From Actinocorallia herbida (GTDB lineage: Bacteria; Actinomycetota; Actinomycetes; Streptosporangiales; Streptosporangiaceae), in NCBI RefSeq assembly GCF_003751225.1, contig NZ_RJKE01000001.1:1-64000 (forward strand): DNA of 64,000 nucleotides, read 5' to 3'. This document shows positions 56,912-63,766 of the stretch, one piece after another. The notes under the pieces are model-generated. The model was given only the letters and a program-made list of their open reading frames with translations. It searched no databases and was not told the origin of the DNA. Position 1 is the stretch's first letter. The number at the start of each line of letters is the position of its first letter. The translations under genes and the position numbers were made by a program.

Positions 56912-57305
56912 GATCGACGCCCTTTCTTGAGCGCCGGTCCTGGCTGTCTGGTGACCTGCAGGACCGGCGGGTTGTTGGCTTCGCCCCTGGGCTGGCAGGC
57001 CCGGGGGCAAGTCCAATCATCCTCAGCGTGTCCAGGACAAGGCGCGGATTTGCAGCCAGTTTCGTAATCGACATCATCACTGGATGTAATTCGACGTGAT
57101 TTCGTGCGCCTTGACACGCTCTCTGCGTGAAGGCACCTAAGAGCGTCGGCCGCCGCACCCTTCGCTGACCTGGGGATTTTGCTTCCGAGGATGCGGCCGC
57201 GGGTCGTGCTGCACGTGGAACCGGTCCGCTCCGGCGATCAGGGTGTCTGCGGAGAGCCGGAGAACTTGGCGTGGCTGTGCTTGCCGATGACCTCGGTTGC
57301 GGCGG
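56912..57305. other. Gene-poor interval
   Basis: A 394-bp stretch. Several short minus-strand frames exist, including one starting MSITKLAANPRLVLDTLRMI near 57077, but none combines a ribosome site with natural composition to its end. The AT content rises near 57,050-57,120, suggesting a promoter for the leftward genes. Confidence 0.4.
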
Positions 57306-57572
57306 TCAGCTGTCCGGCTTTGCCTTCGGCGGCCGGCCCGGGTGCATGCGGCTCCGGCGGTGGGCGGTTTCGGAGAGGCCGGCTTCGAGGTCGGCGATGT
57401 CTTGGGGGTCGCCGTGTTCGCGGATCATGGCGGCGATGTGGGCGTTGAGGTCTTCGGCGCGGGTGGCTCCGAGGCGCTGGCAGACACGTTCGTAGGCGGT
57501 CCAGATGGGGTCGCTGACGCGGAACTGGCGGGGTTTGGTGGTGCTGCCGGGTGGGGTTGTGGGGTCGGTCAT
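57306..57572 (-). CDS. RHH-type regulator, likely TGTAGCTACA-binding
   Basis: An 88-aa protein. RQFRVSDPIWTAYERVCQRL, then GATRAEDLNAHIAAMIREHG, fits a ribbon-helix-helix (strand, helix, helix) DNA-binding domain; the basic tail is disordered. It lies divergently next to three TGTAGCTACA operators and is the natural candidate to bind them and the two further copies at 59.0 kb. Confidence 0.7.
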   Translation of the reverse strand: MTDPTTPPGSTTKPRQFRVSDPIWTAYERVCQRLGATRAEDLNAHIAAMIREHGDPQDIADLEAGLSETAHRRSRMHPGRPPKAKPDS

Positions 57573-57622
57573 GGTGGTCCGTTCGGGATGGGTTCGGTTG
57601 TGGGGCATGGTCGCATGGATTT

Positions 57623-57691
57623 TGTGTAGCTACAACCTTCCCCGTGGTGTTGTGTAGCTACACATCTTCTGTTAATATGTAGCTACACAAC
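57623..57691. promoter_or_regulatory. Triple TGTAGCTACA operator/promoter
   Basis: Palindrome cores at 57625-57634, 57653-57662 and 57678-57687. The last two, 25 bp apart, enclose GTTAATAT, a probable -10 box for the rightward genes. The unit from 57650 recurs almost exactly at 58.98 kb. Confidence 0.8.
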
Positions 57692-57783
57692 AACTCCACA
57701 GTGGATCCGCCCCCGGGTGGACATCGGGACCTCCCCGGACCGGCTCGCAGCCGGGTCCTCGCTCCCTACCAAAGGAGGTCCCC

Positions 57784-58122
57784 ATGTCCATCTCTTTCTT
57801 CACCCCCGGTGAGGACGCCCCGGAGGAGGTCAACCTGGCCAACGGCAATGCCGCCCGGGTCCTCCACCTCCTGGGCCTCCCCTGCGGGGAGTGGGAGATG
57901 GGAGGTGAGGCCACCGCCGAGGACTTCCTCGGACGGATCCTCATCGCTCAGGCGCTGCTCGACGTCGCCACCGACGACGAGCACGGGCGACCGGACGTCA
58001 CCGACGGCCGGTTCTTCTTCGGAGGCCAGCGGCCCGGCTACCTCGCCGACCGGCTCGCCGAACTGGAGGAGGTCGCCACCTGGGCCACCCGGCACGGGGA
58101 GGACGTCATCTACTGGGGCTGA
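57784..58122 (+). CDS. Hypothetical early phage protein
   Basis: A 112-aa acidic protein with an excellent AAAGGAGG. It contains VNLANGNAARVLHLLGLPCG, FLGRILIAQALLDVATDDEH and YLADRLAELEEVATWATRHG, a pattern common in small actinophage and ICE proteins. First gene after the TGTAGCTACA promoter, so probably early and repressed in the lysogen. No function known. Confidence 0.75.
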   Translation: MSISFFTPGEDAPEEVNLANGNAARVLHLLGLPCGEWEMGGEATAEDFLGRILIAQALLDVATDDEHGRPDVTDGRFFFGGQRPGYLADRLAELEEVATWATRHGEDVIYWG

Positions 58123-58197
58123 CCCCAGGGACGGCGCCCCTCCCCGGGCCATCACCCGGGGCGGATCCACAGCACCACCCGAAAGAGGTTTCGCCCC

Positions 58198-58932
58198 GTG
58201 CCCACCGCCCTCGCCCTCGCACTCACCGTGCCGTCCGCCGAGTTCGCCGCCGCGATCGGTCGCGCCGCCCGCTTCCTGCCCGACCCCGACGCCCGCGGCA
58301 TCTACGCGATGCGCGGCATGCTGCTCACCGCGACCGCCGACGGCGTCGAGGTCATGGCCACCCACGGGCAGGAGACCGCGCGCATCGCCCTGGACGCGGA
58401 CGTCGAAGCGCCGGGCCGGGTGCTGGTGAACGGCCTCATGCTGGCCAGGATCTCCCGCAACCTGCCGAGTGATCCCGTTCTGCTGAGCGAGGGGGCGCGA
58501 GGGCTCGGCATCTCCTGCGGCTCGATCACCTACCGCCTGGCGACGCTGCCGCTGGAGGACTACCCGGTCGGACTGGAGGCGACCTCGGACGGTACCGGCG
58601 TGAGGCCAGCGGGCCGGGATGGGTGGGAGCGCGCGATGAGCACGCCGTCCGCCAGTTCGACGCTGTGGCGTGCGCCGGGCCGCTCGCGCAAGCCGTTCGA
58701 CCCGTCAGGGCTGGAGGTCGGCGCGGCTGTCATCTGGTCTCGGCACGCCGATGACGGATCGCTGGTGTCGGTGTCCGGGCAGGTGTGGTCGGCGGCGGAG
58801 GGGCGGCGGACCGTGTGGGTGGTTGCCGATGGCGAGCGTGTCGCGGTGAAGGTCGCGGAGCGGACGTACGGCGAGGGCTCGTACCGGGATGGGACGTATC
58901 GGCAGGTCACGCGCTTGGTGGAGGTGGAGTAG
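58198..58932 (+). CDS. DnaN (sliding clamp) domain protein, truncated or fused
   Basis: A 244-aa protein. Residues ~1-125 resemble one clamp domain (FAAAIGRAARFLPDPDARGI; GVEVMATHGQETARIALDAD; LARISRNLPSDPVLLSEG; YRLATLPLEDYP). A complete beta clamp has three such domains in ~370 aa, so two are missing. The remaining ~115 residues (FDPSGLEVGAAVIWSRHADD; EGRRTVWVVADGERVAVKVA) are unrelated. An internal ATG at 58636 with GGGAG could start the second part separately. It may modulate the host or phage polymerase clamp. Confidence 0.7.
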   Translation: MPTALALALTVPSAEFAAAIGRAARFLPDPDARGIYAMRGMLLTATADGVEVMATHGQETARIALDADVEAPGRVLVNGLMLARISRNLPSDPVLLSEGARGLGISCGSITYRLATLPLEDYPVGLEATSDGTGVRPAGRDGWERAMSTPSASSTLWRAPGRSRKPFDPSGLEVGAAVIWSRHADDGSLVSVSGQVWSAAEGRRTVWVVADGERVAVKVAERTYGEGSYRDGTYRQVTRLVEVE

Positions 58933-58975
58933 CGCGCTGTGGGGTGGTGTCTTCGAACTTCCCCCTCGAAAAGAG

Positions 58976-59017
58976 TTGTGTAGCTACACGTTTCTTGTTA
59001 ATCTGTAGCTACACAAC
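58976..59017 (+). promoter_or_regulatory. Second TGTAGCTACA operator/promoter pair
   Basis: Cores at 58979-58988 and 59004-59013, 25 bp apart around TTGTTAATCT, almost identical to the 57.65-kb unit. It precedes the SWIM-protein gene with GAGAGGGG. Confidence 0.8.
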
Positions 59018-59033
59018 AACGAGAGGGGCGGGC

Positions 59034-59372
59034 ATGACCACCACCACGACCACCACGGTCAAGTGCGAGCGCTGCCACCGCCCCCTCACCGACCCCAAGC
59101 GCGCCGCCCTCGGCATCGGACGCCACTGCGCCCGCATCCGCCGCCAGGAAGCCGCCACCCTCGCCTTCAAGCCCGCCCAGGTCGAGAAGGCCCGCGAGCT
59201 CATCGAGCAGCGCGCCATCGTTCCCCTCCGCGGCCGCCGCGTCTTCGCCGTCATCGCCTCCAACGGCGTCGACCGCTACCTCACCGCCCCCCATGCCTGC
59301 AACTGCCCGGCCGGGCTCAAGGCCAAGCACACCTGCTACCACCGCGTCGCTGCCGTCCTCCTCGCTGCCTGA
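59034..59372 (+). CDS. SWIM zinc-finger protein with N-terminal DUF6011-like finger
   Basis: A 112-aa protein. The N-terminus CERCHRPLTDPKRAALGIGR, then HCARI, is a DUF6011-like Cys/His finger. The C-terminus (HACNCPAGLKAKHTCYHRVA) has the CxC...CxH pattern of SWIM fingers, which mediate DNA or protein binding. It is under the second TGTAGCTACA promoter and probably part of the early regulon. The ATG at 59034 follows GAGAGGGGCGG. Confidence 0.8.
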   Translation: MTTTTTTTVKCERCHRPLTDPKRAALGIGRHCARIRRQEAATLAFKPAQVEKARELIEQRAIVPLRGRRVFAVIASNGVDRYLTAPHACNCPAGLKAKHTCYHRVAAVLLAA

Positions 59373-59405
59373 CCCCACCCCAACCCCTCACCTCAAGGAG
59401 CCCCC

Positions 59406-59546
59406 ATGGCCGACTACGAGCCCGTTCCCTGCCGGATCTGCGCCGACTTCCACGCGCCGAACATGTGCCCCCCGGCCCCGGACGACTGGGACCCCGTCAG
59501 CGTTCAGCAGCCCATGCAGGACTGCCCCGTCGACGTCTTCTACTGA
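59406..59546 (+). CDS. 46-aa Cys/Asp-rich protein
   Basis: Strong CAAGGAG before the ATG. VPCRICADFHAPNMCPPAPD suggests a small zinc-binding peptide. It is 33 bp behind the SWIM gene and probably co-transcribed. Too short for family assignment. Confidence 0.55.
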   Translation: MADYEPVPCRICADFHAPNMCPPAPDDWDPVSVQQPMQDCPVDVFY

Positions 59547-59659
59547 CCGCTTCGGCGGCCGCTCCAGACCCCTGGGGCCGGACACGCGACCCGCGCCACG
59601 GCGCACCGACTCGCTTCCGGCCCCAGGCCCCACACCCACCCCCACCGAAAGGACCCCTC

Positions 59660-59995
59660 ATGCACGCGCTGCTCATCGCCCTCGACGGCACCGTCTCCGA
59701 ACTCGACCTCCCCAAGAACGACAACCTCGACGTCCTCGTCAAGGCGACCGGCGGCCGCCTCGTCGACGTCGTCCAGCTCACCACCCAGATCGACATGTGG
59801 ATCGACGACGAGGGCGTCTTCACCTCCGAGCCGAACCGCACGGCGACCGCGCTGGCCAAGTCCTTCGGATTCGTCCACCAGGACTACTACGGCCCCGTGG
59901 TCCTCGCCGGATTCAGCCGAAGCGGCGACACGGTGAACCTCACCGCCGACCAAGCCGCCGCCCTCCGCACCCGCCTCGCCGACCTCCAGGTCTGA
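59660..59995 (+). CDS. DUF3846-like protein
   Basis: A 111-aa protein preceded by GAAAGGACC. MHALLIALDGTVSELDLPKN, DNLDVLVKATGGRLVDVVQL and WIDDEGVFTSEPNRTATALA match the DUF3846 pattern often seen in phages and ICEs. Function unknown; third or fourth gene of the SWIM operon. Confidence 0.7.
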   Translation: MHALLIALDGTVSELDLPKNDNLDVLVKATGGRLVDVVQLTTQIDMWIDDEGVFTSEPNRTATALAKSFGFVHQDYYGPVVLAGFSRSGDTVNLTADQAAALRTRLADLQV

Positions 59996-60075
59996 CGAGC
60001 CGTCCGGGGCTGGACTCCACGCCAGCCCCGGACCGTCCGCCCGACCCCGACCCCGGCCCCAACGAACGGAACCCC

Positions 60076-60582
60076 ATGACCCGCCCGAACCACGAAACCC
60101 GCACCATCGGCCACCTGCGCGTCGAGATCATGCCCGACTACGCTTTCGCCGACGCCTGGGCCATCGAGATCCAGCGCAACGGCAAGACGATCGCCACGCT
60201 CGGCAACCTCGCCGAAGCCGCCATCGAGACCACGCTCGCCAGCATGCTCGTCAGCACGAAGATCAAGCCCGGCGCGCTCATCGAGGCCACCATCGCCAGC
60301 ACGAAGCCGCGAACGATCAGGCGCCGGGTGAAGCGCTGCTGGCCGGTGAACCCGCGCTCCACCACGCTCATCACCGACCACGGCCCCATCACCGTCTACA
60401 GCGACAGCATCCGCGTGGTCGAAGAGCCCCCCACCGTCGCCGAGCTGCAGCGCAAGCAGGCCATCGTCGAGGACGCCCGCGACCGAGCAGCCGCGACCGG
60501 CACCCCCGCACCGGACTCCGGCATGCCGGGCTACGCCGAATGGCGACGCCGTGTCCTGCTCGCGGTCGGCGAGCAGGACTAG
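60076..60582 (+). CDS. Hypothetical phage protein
   Basis: A 168-aa protein with weak GAACGGA site. Beta-rich start (IGHLRVEIMPDYAFADAWAI; KTIATLGNLAEAAIETTLAS), then basic (STKPRTIRRRVKRCWPVNPR), then a helical end. The stop (TAG) overlaps the stop of the convergent PIN gene (CTAG). No family recognised. Confidence 0.65.
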   Translation: MTRPNHETRTIGHLRVEIMPDYAFADAWAIEIQRNGKTIATLGNLAEAAIETTLASMLVSTKIKPGALIEATIASTKPRTIRRRVKRCWPVNPRSTTLITDHGPITVYSDSIRVVEEPPTVAELQRKQAIVEDARDRAAATGTPAPDSGMPGYAEWRRRVLLAVGEQD

Positions 60583-62057
60583 GCCCTGCCGCTACCCTTC
60601 GAGCCCTCCGAGCCCCCGCCCGGAGGGCTCTTCGGCTTCCTCTTCCTCCTCCGCTTGCCGCGCGGCTTCGGAACCGCCGCGGGAACCGCCTTCGGAAGGG
60701 CCAGCCCGGCGAGCACGGGGTTCGAGCCCATCATCGACCCGATCTGCGCCGCCAGGCTCTGCGACCCGAATATGGCTTCCTGCATGTGCGCGGTCAGGAG
60801 CTGCGGCCCGAGCATGGCTTTCTGTATCTGATTCACAGACTCCCTCACCTCCTGCAGCGGATCGATCTTGTTGATGGCTGACAGGAGGCTCGGCTCGATC
60901 CCAAGCCGCGCCGCCGCCTTGGCGTGCTCGCTCAAGGTGCTCTCGTACGCCGCGATGTGCTCCCTGAGGCCGTCCATCATGCTGGGGACTTCGGAGATCC
61001 CATGAAGTCCGGCGAGGACGTCGCTGTTGCTGTGGCGCAGGTATTCGGAGAGGCCAGAGACCGCTGGCAGGTGAAGACCTCGAAGCAGGTCCTCAGCGGA
61101 CAGCACGCCGTCCTCTGGCTCGACCTCGTTGATGTCACCTTCACGCGGCTGGTCGAACTTGTCGGTCGTGACCACCCCGCTCACGAGGAGGGTGTAACTC
61201 ATGACCGGGGTGAAGTCGCCGTACTCGACCTCGACAGCGGTCGAGAACGAGCACACGACTCCCCCAGCTTCGAGGCCGGCCATCTCGCCCAGCTCGATCT
61301 CATCTGCCCCGGGCATATTGATCGCGGTGGCGCTCTTCGTCTCCTCATAGCCGTCTTTCAGCCCGGGGAGGAGGCTCTCCAGGATGAAGGTGCGGATCGC
61401 CTTCTCCGAGAGCTCGAGTCGCGCATCGTGCTCGCGCTCGGGCAACTTGTACAGCTTGATCAGGTCATCGACGACCATCCTGATCGAGCTGGCCACTCGA
61501 AGACGGTCCGCGACGCCCCGCTCAGCGGCTTCTGCGAGAAGCTCCTCGTGGAGCTTGCGGGCTTGCGGGTTCCCGAAGTCGGTGTCGCTCGTCACCCAGA
61601 CGATCTCCTCGTCAGGGTTCCGCTCGGCCACGTCGAGGACGGTCAGCCAGTTCAGAGTGTCCCGGTATCCGTCGCCCTTGCTGTCACACGGCCTTCGCCG
61701 TTCGACCTGCCGCCGGACCATTTCGAGCACGGGCACAGCAGCCGGCTCGATGAGCTCAGCGCCGAGAGATCGAGCGTCCTCCATGAACTGCTCTTTCTCT
61801 CGGCTGATCTTGTCCTCCACCTCTCGGAGGGCCGCGGCGAAAGCAGCGCTGTCCTTGTACTTTCTCGCAACTTTCCGTAGCGGGCTTAGCTCTTCCTCCG
61901 CGAGGTCTCTCCCCAGCTTGCCGACCGCCTCGGCAGCGACGACGCGAGGGATCTTGATATGGACGCCCCACTGCCTGCCCATGAGGCCGAGGATGCGCCA
62001 CGAGGTGCGCGTGAGTTCGGTTGCGATCAGGGGGCTGGCGTCGAACAGCACGATCAT
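60579..62057 (-). CDS. PIN-domain (DUF4935-like) protein with long C-terminal region
   Basis: A 492-aa protein. MIVLFDASPLIATELTRTSW, then IPRVVAAEAVGKL, opens a PIN-like nuclease fold. GYRDTLNWLTVLDVAERNPD and EIVWVTSDTDFGNPQARKLH supply the later acidic positions, as in DUF4935 proteins. The PIN part spans ~1-190. Residues ~200-430 are unassigned, including a beta region (VVCSFSTAVEVEYGDFTPVM), and the tail is Lys/Arg/Gly-rich. It opposes its neighbours and is flanked by hairpins, like a cargo toxin or defence gene; this is inference. Confidence 0.75.
   Translation of the reverse strand: MIVLFDASPLIATELTRTSWRILGLMGRQWGVHIKIPRVVAAEAVGKLGRDLAEEELSPLRKVARKYKDSAAFAAALREVEDKISREKEQFMEDARSLGAELIEPAAVPVLEMVRRQVERRRPCDSKGDGYRDTLNWLTVLDVAERNPDEEIVWVTSDTDFGNPQARKLHEELLAEAAERGVADRLRVASSIRMVVDDLIKLYKLPEREHDARLELSEKAIRTFILESLLPGLKDGYEETKSATAINMPGADEIELGEMAGLEAGGVVCSFSTAVEVEYGDFTPVMSYTLLVSGVVTTDKFDQPREGDINEVEPEDGVLSAEDLLRGLHLPAVSGLSEYLRHSNSDVLAGLHGISEVPSMMDGLREHIAAYESTLSEHAKAAARLGIEPSLLSAINKIDPLQEVRESVNQIQKAMLGPQLLTAHMQEAIFGSQSLAAQIGSMMGSNPVLAGLALPKAVPAAVPKPRGKRRRKRKPKSPPGGGSEGSKGSGRA
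60601..60630 (+). terminator. Hairpin at the convergent stop
   Basis: Stem GAGCCCTCC / GGAGGGCTC, about 19 bp past the plus-strand stop and inside the 3' end of the PIN gene. Likely ends the SWIM operon transcript. Confidence 0.6.
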
Positions 62058-62168
62058 GTGGTCGATTCTGCTCTGCACTGGTGACAAAACCGGCTGGTAG
62101 TTGCAGATCAGTTCGTTCTGATGTTGCCCGGGCGGGGCGGCGCGGGTCCGGCCGTAGAATCGGATCCC

Positions 62169-62480
62169 GTGGAAATCCCTCCTGAGCTGCTGCGGCTCCG
62201 CCTCGACTTCCTCGCCGCCCAAGCGCGTTGCGAGGAGCTCTCCGCCGCCATGCCGACCAACGCGCAGCTCCGGGAGGGATACGAGATCAGCCGCGAGGAC
62301 CTCGATGAGAGGAATCGGGCGCTCGGCGAGGCGCGCAAGGCCCGGCTCGTCCTGGCGGTGGAGCTGTCGGGGCACCCCTGGTTCGGGGAGCAGAAGGACG
62401 CCGTCTCGGCGCGGGAGGCTGTTGAGAAGGCGGCGAAGGCCGCGCTCGCAGGCAGTGGGCTGGAGCCCGCGGCGGCCTGA
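62169..62480 (+). CDS. Small coiled-coil protein, leaderless
   Basis: A 103-aa helical protein (IPPELLRLRLDFLAAQARCE; RNRALGEARKARLVLAVELS). The GTG at 62169 lies only 8 bp after a TAGAAT -10 box (62155-62160) and lacks a ribosome site, indicating leaderless translation. A strong terminator follows. Function unknown. Confidence 0.65.
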   Translation: MEIPPELLRLRLDFLAAQARCEELSAAMPTNAQLREGYEISREDLDERNRALGEARKARLVLAVELSGHPWFGEQKDAVSAREAVEKAAKAALAGSGLEPAAA

Positions 62481-62493
62481 CACCGGTAACGCG

Positions 62494-62532
62494 AAGGGCC
62501 GGCCTCGCGCGAGTGCGCTGGGGCCGGCCCTT
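62494..62532. terminator. Terminator with 11-bp stem
   Basis: AAGGGCCGGCC / GGCCGGCCCTT, 14 bp after the 62169 gene and also downstream of the minus-strand 62604 gene, so it may be bidirectional. Confidence 0.8.
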
Positions 62533-62603
62533 TGGTGTTGCGTGCACATGGTCCGTGAGGAGAGGGGGGCCGCCCCGGGCTGGTTGCCGGGGGCGGTGGG
62601 TGG

Positions 62604-62987
62604 TCACTCTAGGAATGGCGGGAAGCCCAGTTCCTCCGCCAGGTGGTCGGAGGCTGAGCCGATGAGTTCTGCCTGGTGTTCGGCCGTGTCCAGCCTCCGT
62701 TGGGAGGCTCCGGCGTGTACGGCTTGTCCGCAGATGTCTGCGAGGCCGTACCACTCCAGGATCATCACCTTGAGCAGTTCCTTCGCGTGGTTGCTGATCG
62801 GCTGTGAGTCGATCAGGTCCAGGCGGACCCTTTCCAGGCGCTTCATCGTCTCGGTGGCGGTGAGGCTGGGGCCGATCTCCGGGAAGCCGATGCGCAGGGG
62901 CAGCGCTTCCAGGATCTTGGCGATCAGGGCCAGGGTGCCGACGAGCAACCGCGCCATGTCGCGCTGTCGCTTCGGGTTGTCTTCCAC
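62604..62987 (-). CDS. Paralogous small helical protein, copy A
   Basis: A 127-aa helical protein with GTG start after AGAGGAG. The N-terminal half (MEDNPKRQRDMARLLVGTLA; AKILEALPLRIGFPE; MKRLERVRLDLI) follows the same pattern as the proteins starting at 63529 and 63767: acidic start, hydrophobic helix, LPLRI-like turn, then an R-x-R-x-x-L helix. I do not recognise the family. Its promoter and leader are one of three repeated copies. Confidence 0.7.
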   Translation of the reverse strand: MEDNPKRQRDMARLLVGTLALIAKILEALPLRIGFPEIGPSLTATETMKRLERVRLDLIDSQPISNHAKELLKVMILEWYGLADICGQAVHAGASQRRLDTAEHQAELIGSASDHLAEELGFPPFLE

Positions 62988-63090
62988 CCGATTCTCCTCT
63001 GTGGACTTGTCAATGTGCGGTGTCGGCGGGGGCTTCTGACTTCCCCTTGCCGACGTCTCTAACTATACCGCAAACCGGGGACTAGTGCAA
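62988..63090 (-). promoter_or_regulatory. Repeated promoter-leader, copy A
   Basis: Minus strand: TTGCAC (63090-63085), 17-bp spacer starting TAGTCCCCG, TATAGT (63067-63062). A leader follows with a hairpin (63054-63022; GTCGGC/GCCGAC and GGGG/CCCC around AAGTCAGAA) and CCGCACATTGACAA, then AGAGGAG. Shared with copies B and C. Confidence 0.85.
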
Positions 63091-63105
63091 CAGATTGGAG
63101 AGGGG

Positions 63106-63135
63106 GTCCCGCCCGACCGGATGCCGGGCGGGGCC
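63106..63135 (-). terminator. Hairpin after the copy B gene
   Basis: Stem CCCGCCCG / CGGGCGGG, about 8 bp beyond the stop of the 63143-63529 gene and upstream of promoter A. Confidence 0.65.
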
Positions 63136-63142
63136 GTGAGAG

Positions 63143-63529
63143 CTAGCTGCCGTCCTCGTCGTCCTCGTTCTCGCAGGGCATCATCTGCATGAACACCGCG
63201 AGGCCCGAGGCCACCTCGTTGATCAGGGCTTCGGCGATGTCGAGCCGGAACCCGTCATCGCCCGCCATGTCCGCGAGGGCGACCGCCTCCATGGCGGCGA
63301 TCCAGCGGACGATGCACCCGCCGAGCACCTTGCCGGGCAGGTCCGGCGTGCCCATCTCGACCATGAGGGTCCGCGCCCGGTTGAGCGAGGCCATCACCTG
63401 GACCGTGTCGCCCTGCTGGACGTCGTCGATCTCGATCGGGAGGGGCAGGTGCTTCGTGAGCGCGTGCCGGATGCTGTCGAACAGCAGCACGAGGTAGCCC
63501 ACCAGCTTCTCAATGGACTGGTCGTCCAT
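63143..63529 (-). CDS. Paralogous small helical protein, copy B
   Basis: A 128-aa acidic helical protein. MDDQSIEKLVGYLVLLFDSI, HALTKHLPLPIEIDD and VMASLNRARTLMVEMGTPDL align by eye with copies A and C. ATG start after AGAGGAGAGAAG. It ends in an acidic tail (CENEDDEDGS). No family recognised; probably homologous to the flanking copies. Confidence 0.7.
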   Translation of the reverse strand: MDDQSIEKLVGYLVLLFDSIRHALTKHLPLPIEIDDVQQGDTVQVMASLNRARTLMVEMGTPDLPGKVLGGCIVRWIAAMEAVALADMAGDDGFRLDIAEALINEVASGLAVFMQMMPCENEDDEDGS

Positions 63530-63632
63530 CTTCTCTCCTCTGTGGATTTGTCAATGTGCGGTGCCGGTCCGGGGCTTCTGACTTCCCCTCGCCAACAGGA
63601 CAACAGTACCACGTTTTCGGGGATTAGTGCAA
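63530..63632 (-). promoter_or_regulatory. Repeated promoter-leader, copy B
   Basis: Minus strand: TTGCAC (63632-63627), 18-bp spacer starting TAATCCCCG, TACTGT (63608-63603). The leader repeats GGGGAAGTCAGAAGCCCC and CCGCACATTGACAA before AGAGGAG. The outer stem differs from copy A but remains pairable. Confidence 0.85.
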
Positions 63633-63665
63633 CGAAAATCCACCCCAAGATCTCGGCTAAATGGG

Positions 63666-63766
63666 TTGCACTAGTCCCCGATATGCCGTAGAGTTTGAGG
63701 TGTCGGAAGGGAAGTCAGAAGCCCGGCCGACAAACCGCAGATTGACAACTCAAGAGAGGAACCCAA
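63666..63766 (+). promoter_or_regulatory. Repeated promoter-leader, copy C
   Basis: Plus strand: TTGCAC (63666-63671), 17-bp spacer starting TAGTCCCCG, TAGAGT (63689-63694). Hairpin 63702-63731 has a GTCGG/CCGAC stem and the same AAGTCAGAAG loop, with the inner stem shortened to GGG/CCC on both sides. GAGAGGA precedes the GTG. It diverges from copy B. Confidence 0.85.

Noticed and set aside
56827-57158. Two overlapping Cys- or Arg-rich minus-strand frames
   Set aside because: Neither has a ribosome site plus natural composition, and both overlap the start of the membrane-protein gene.
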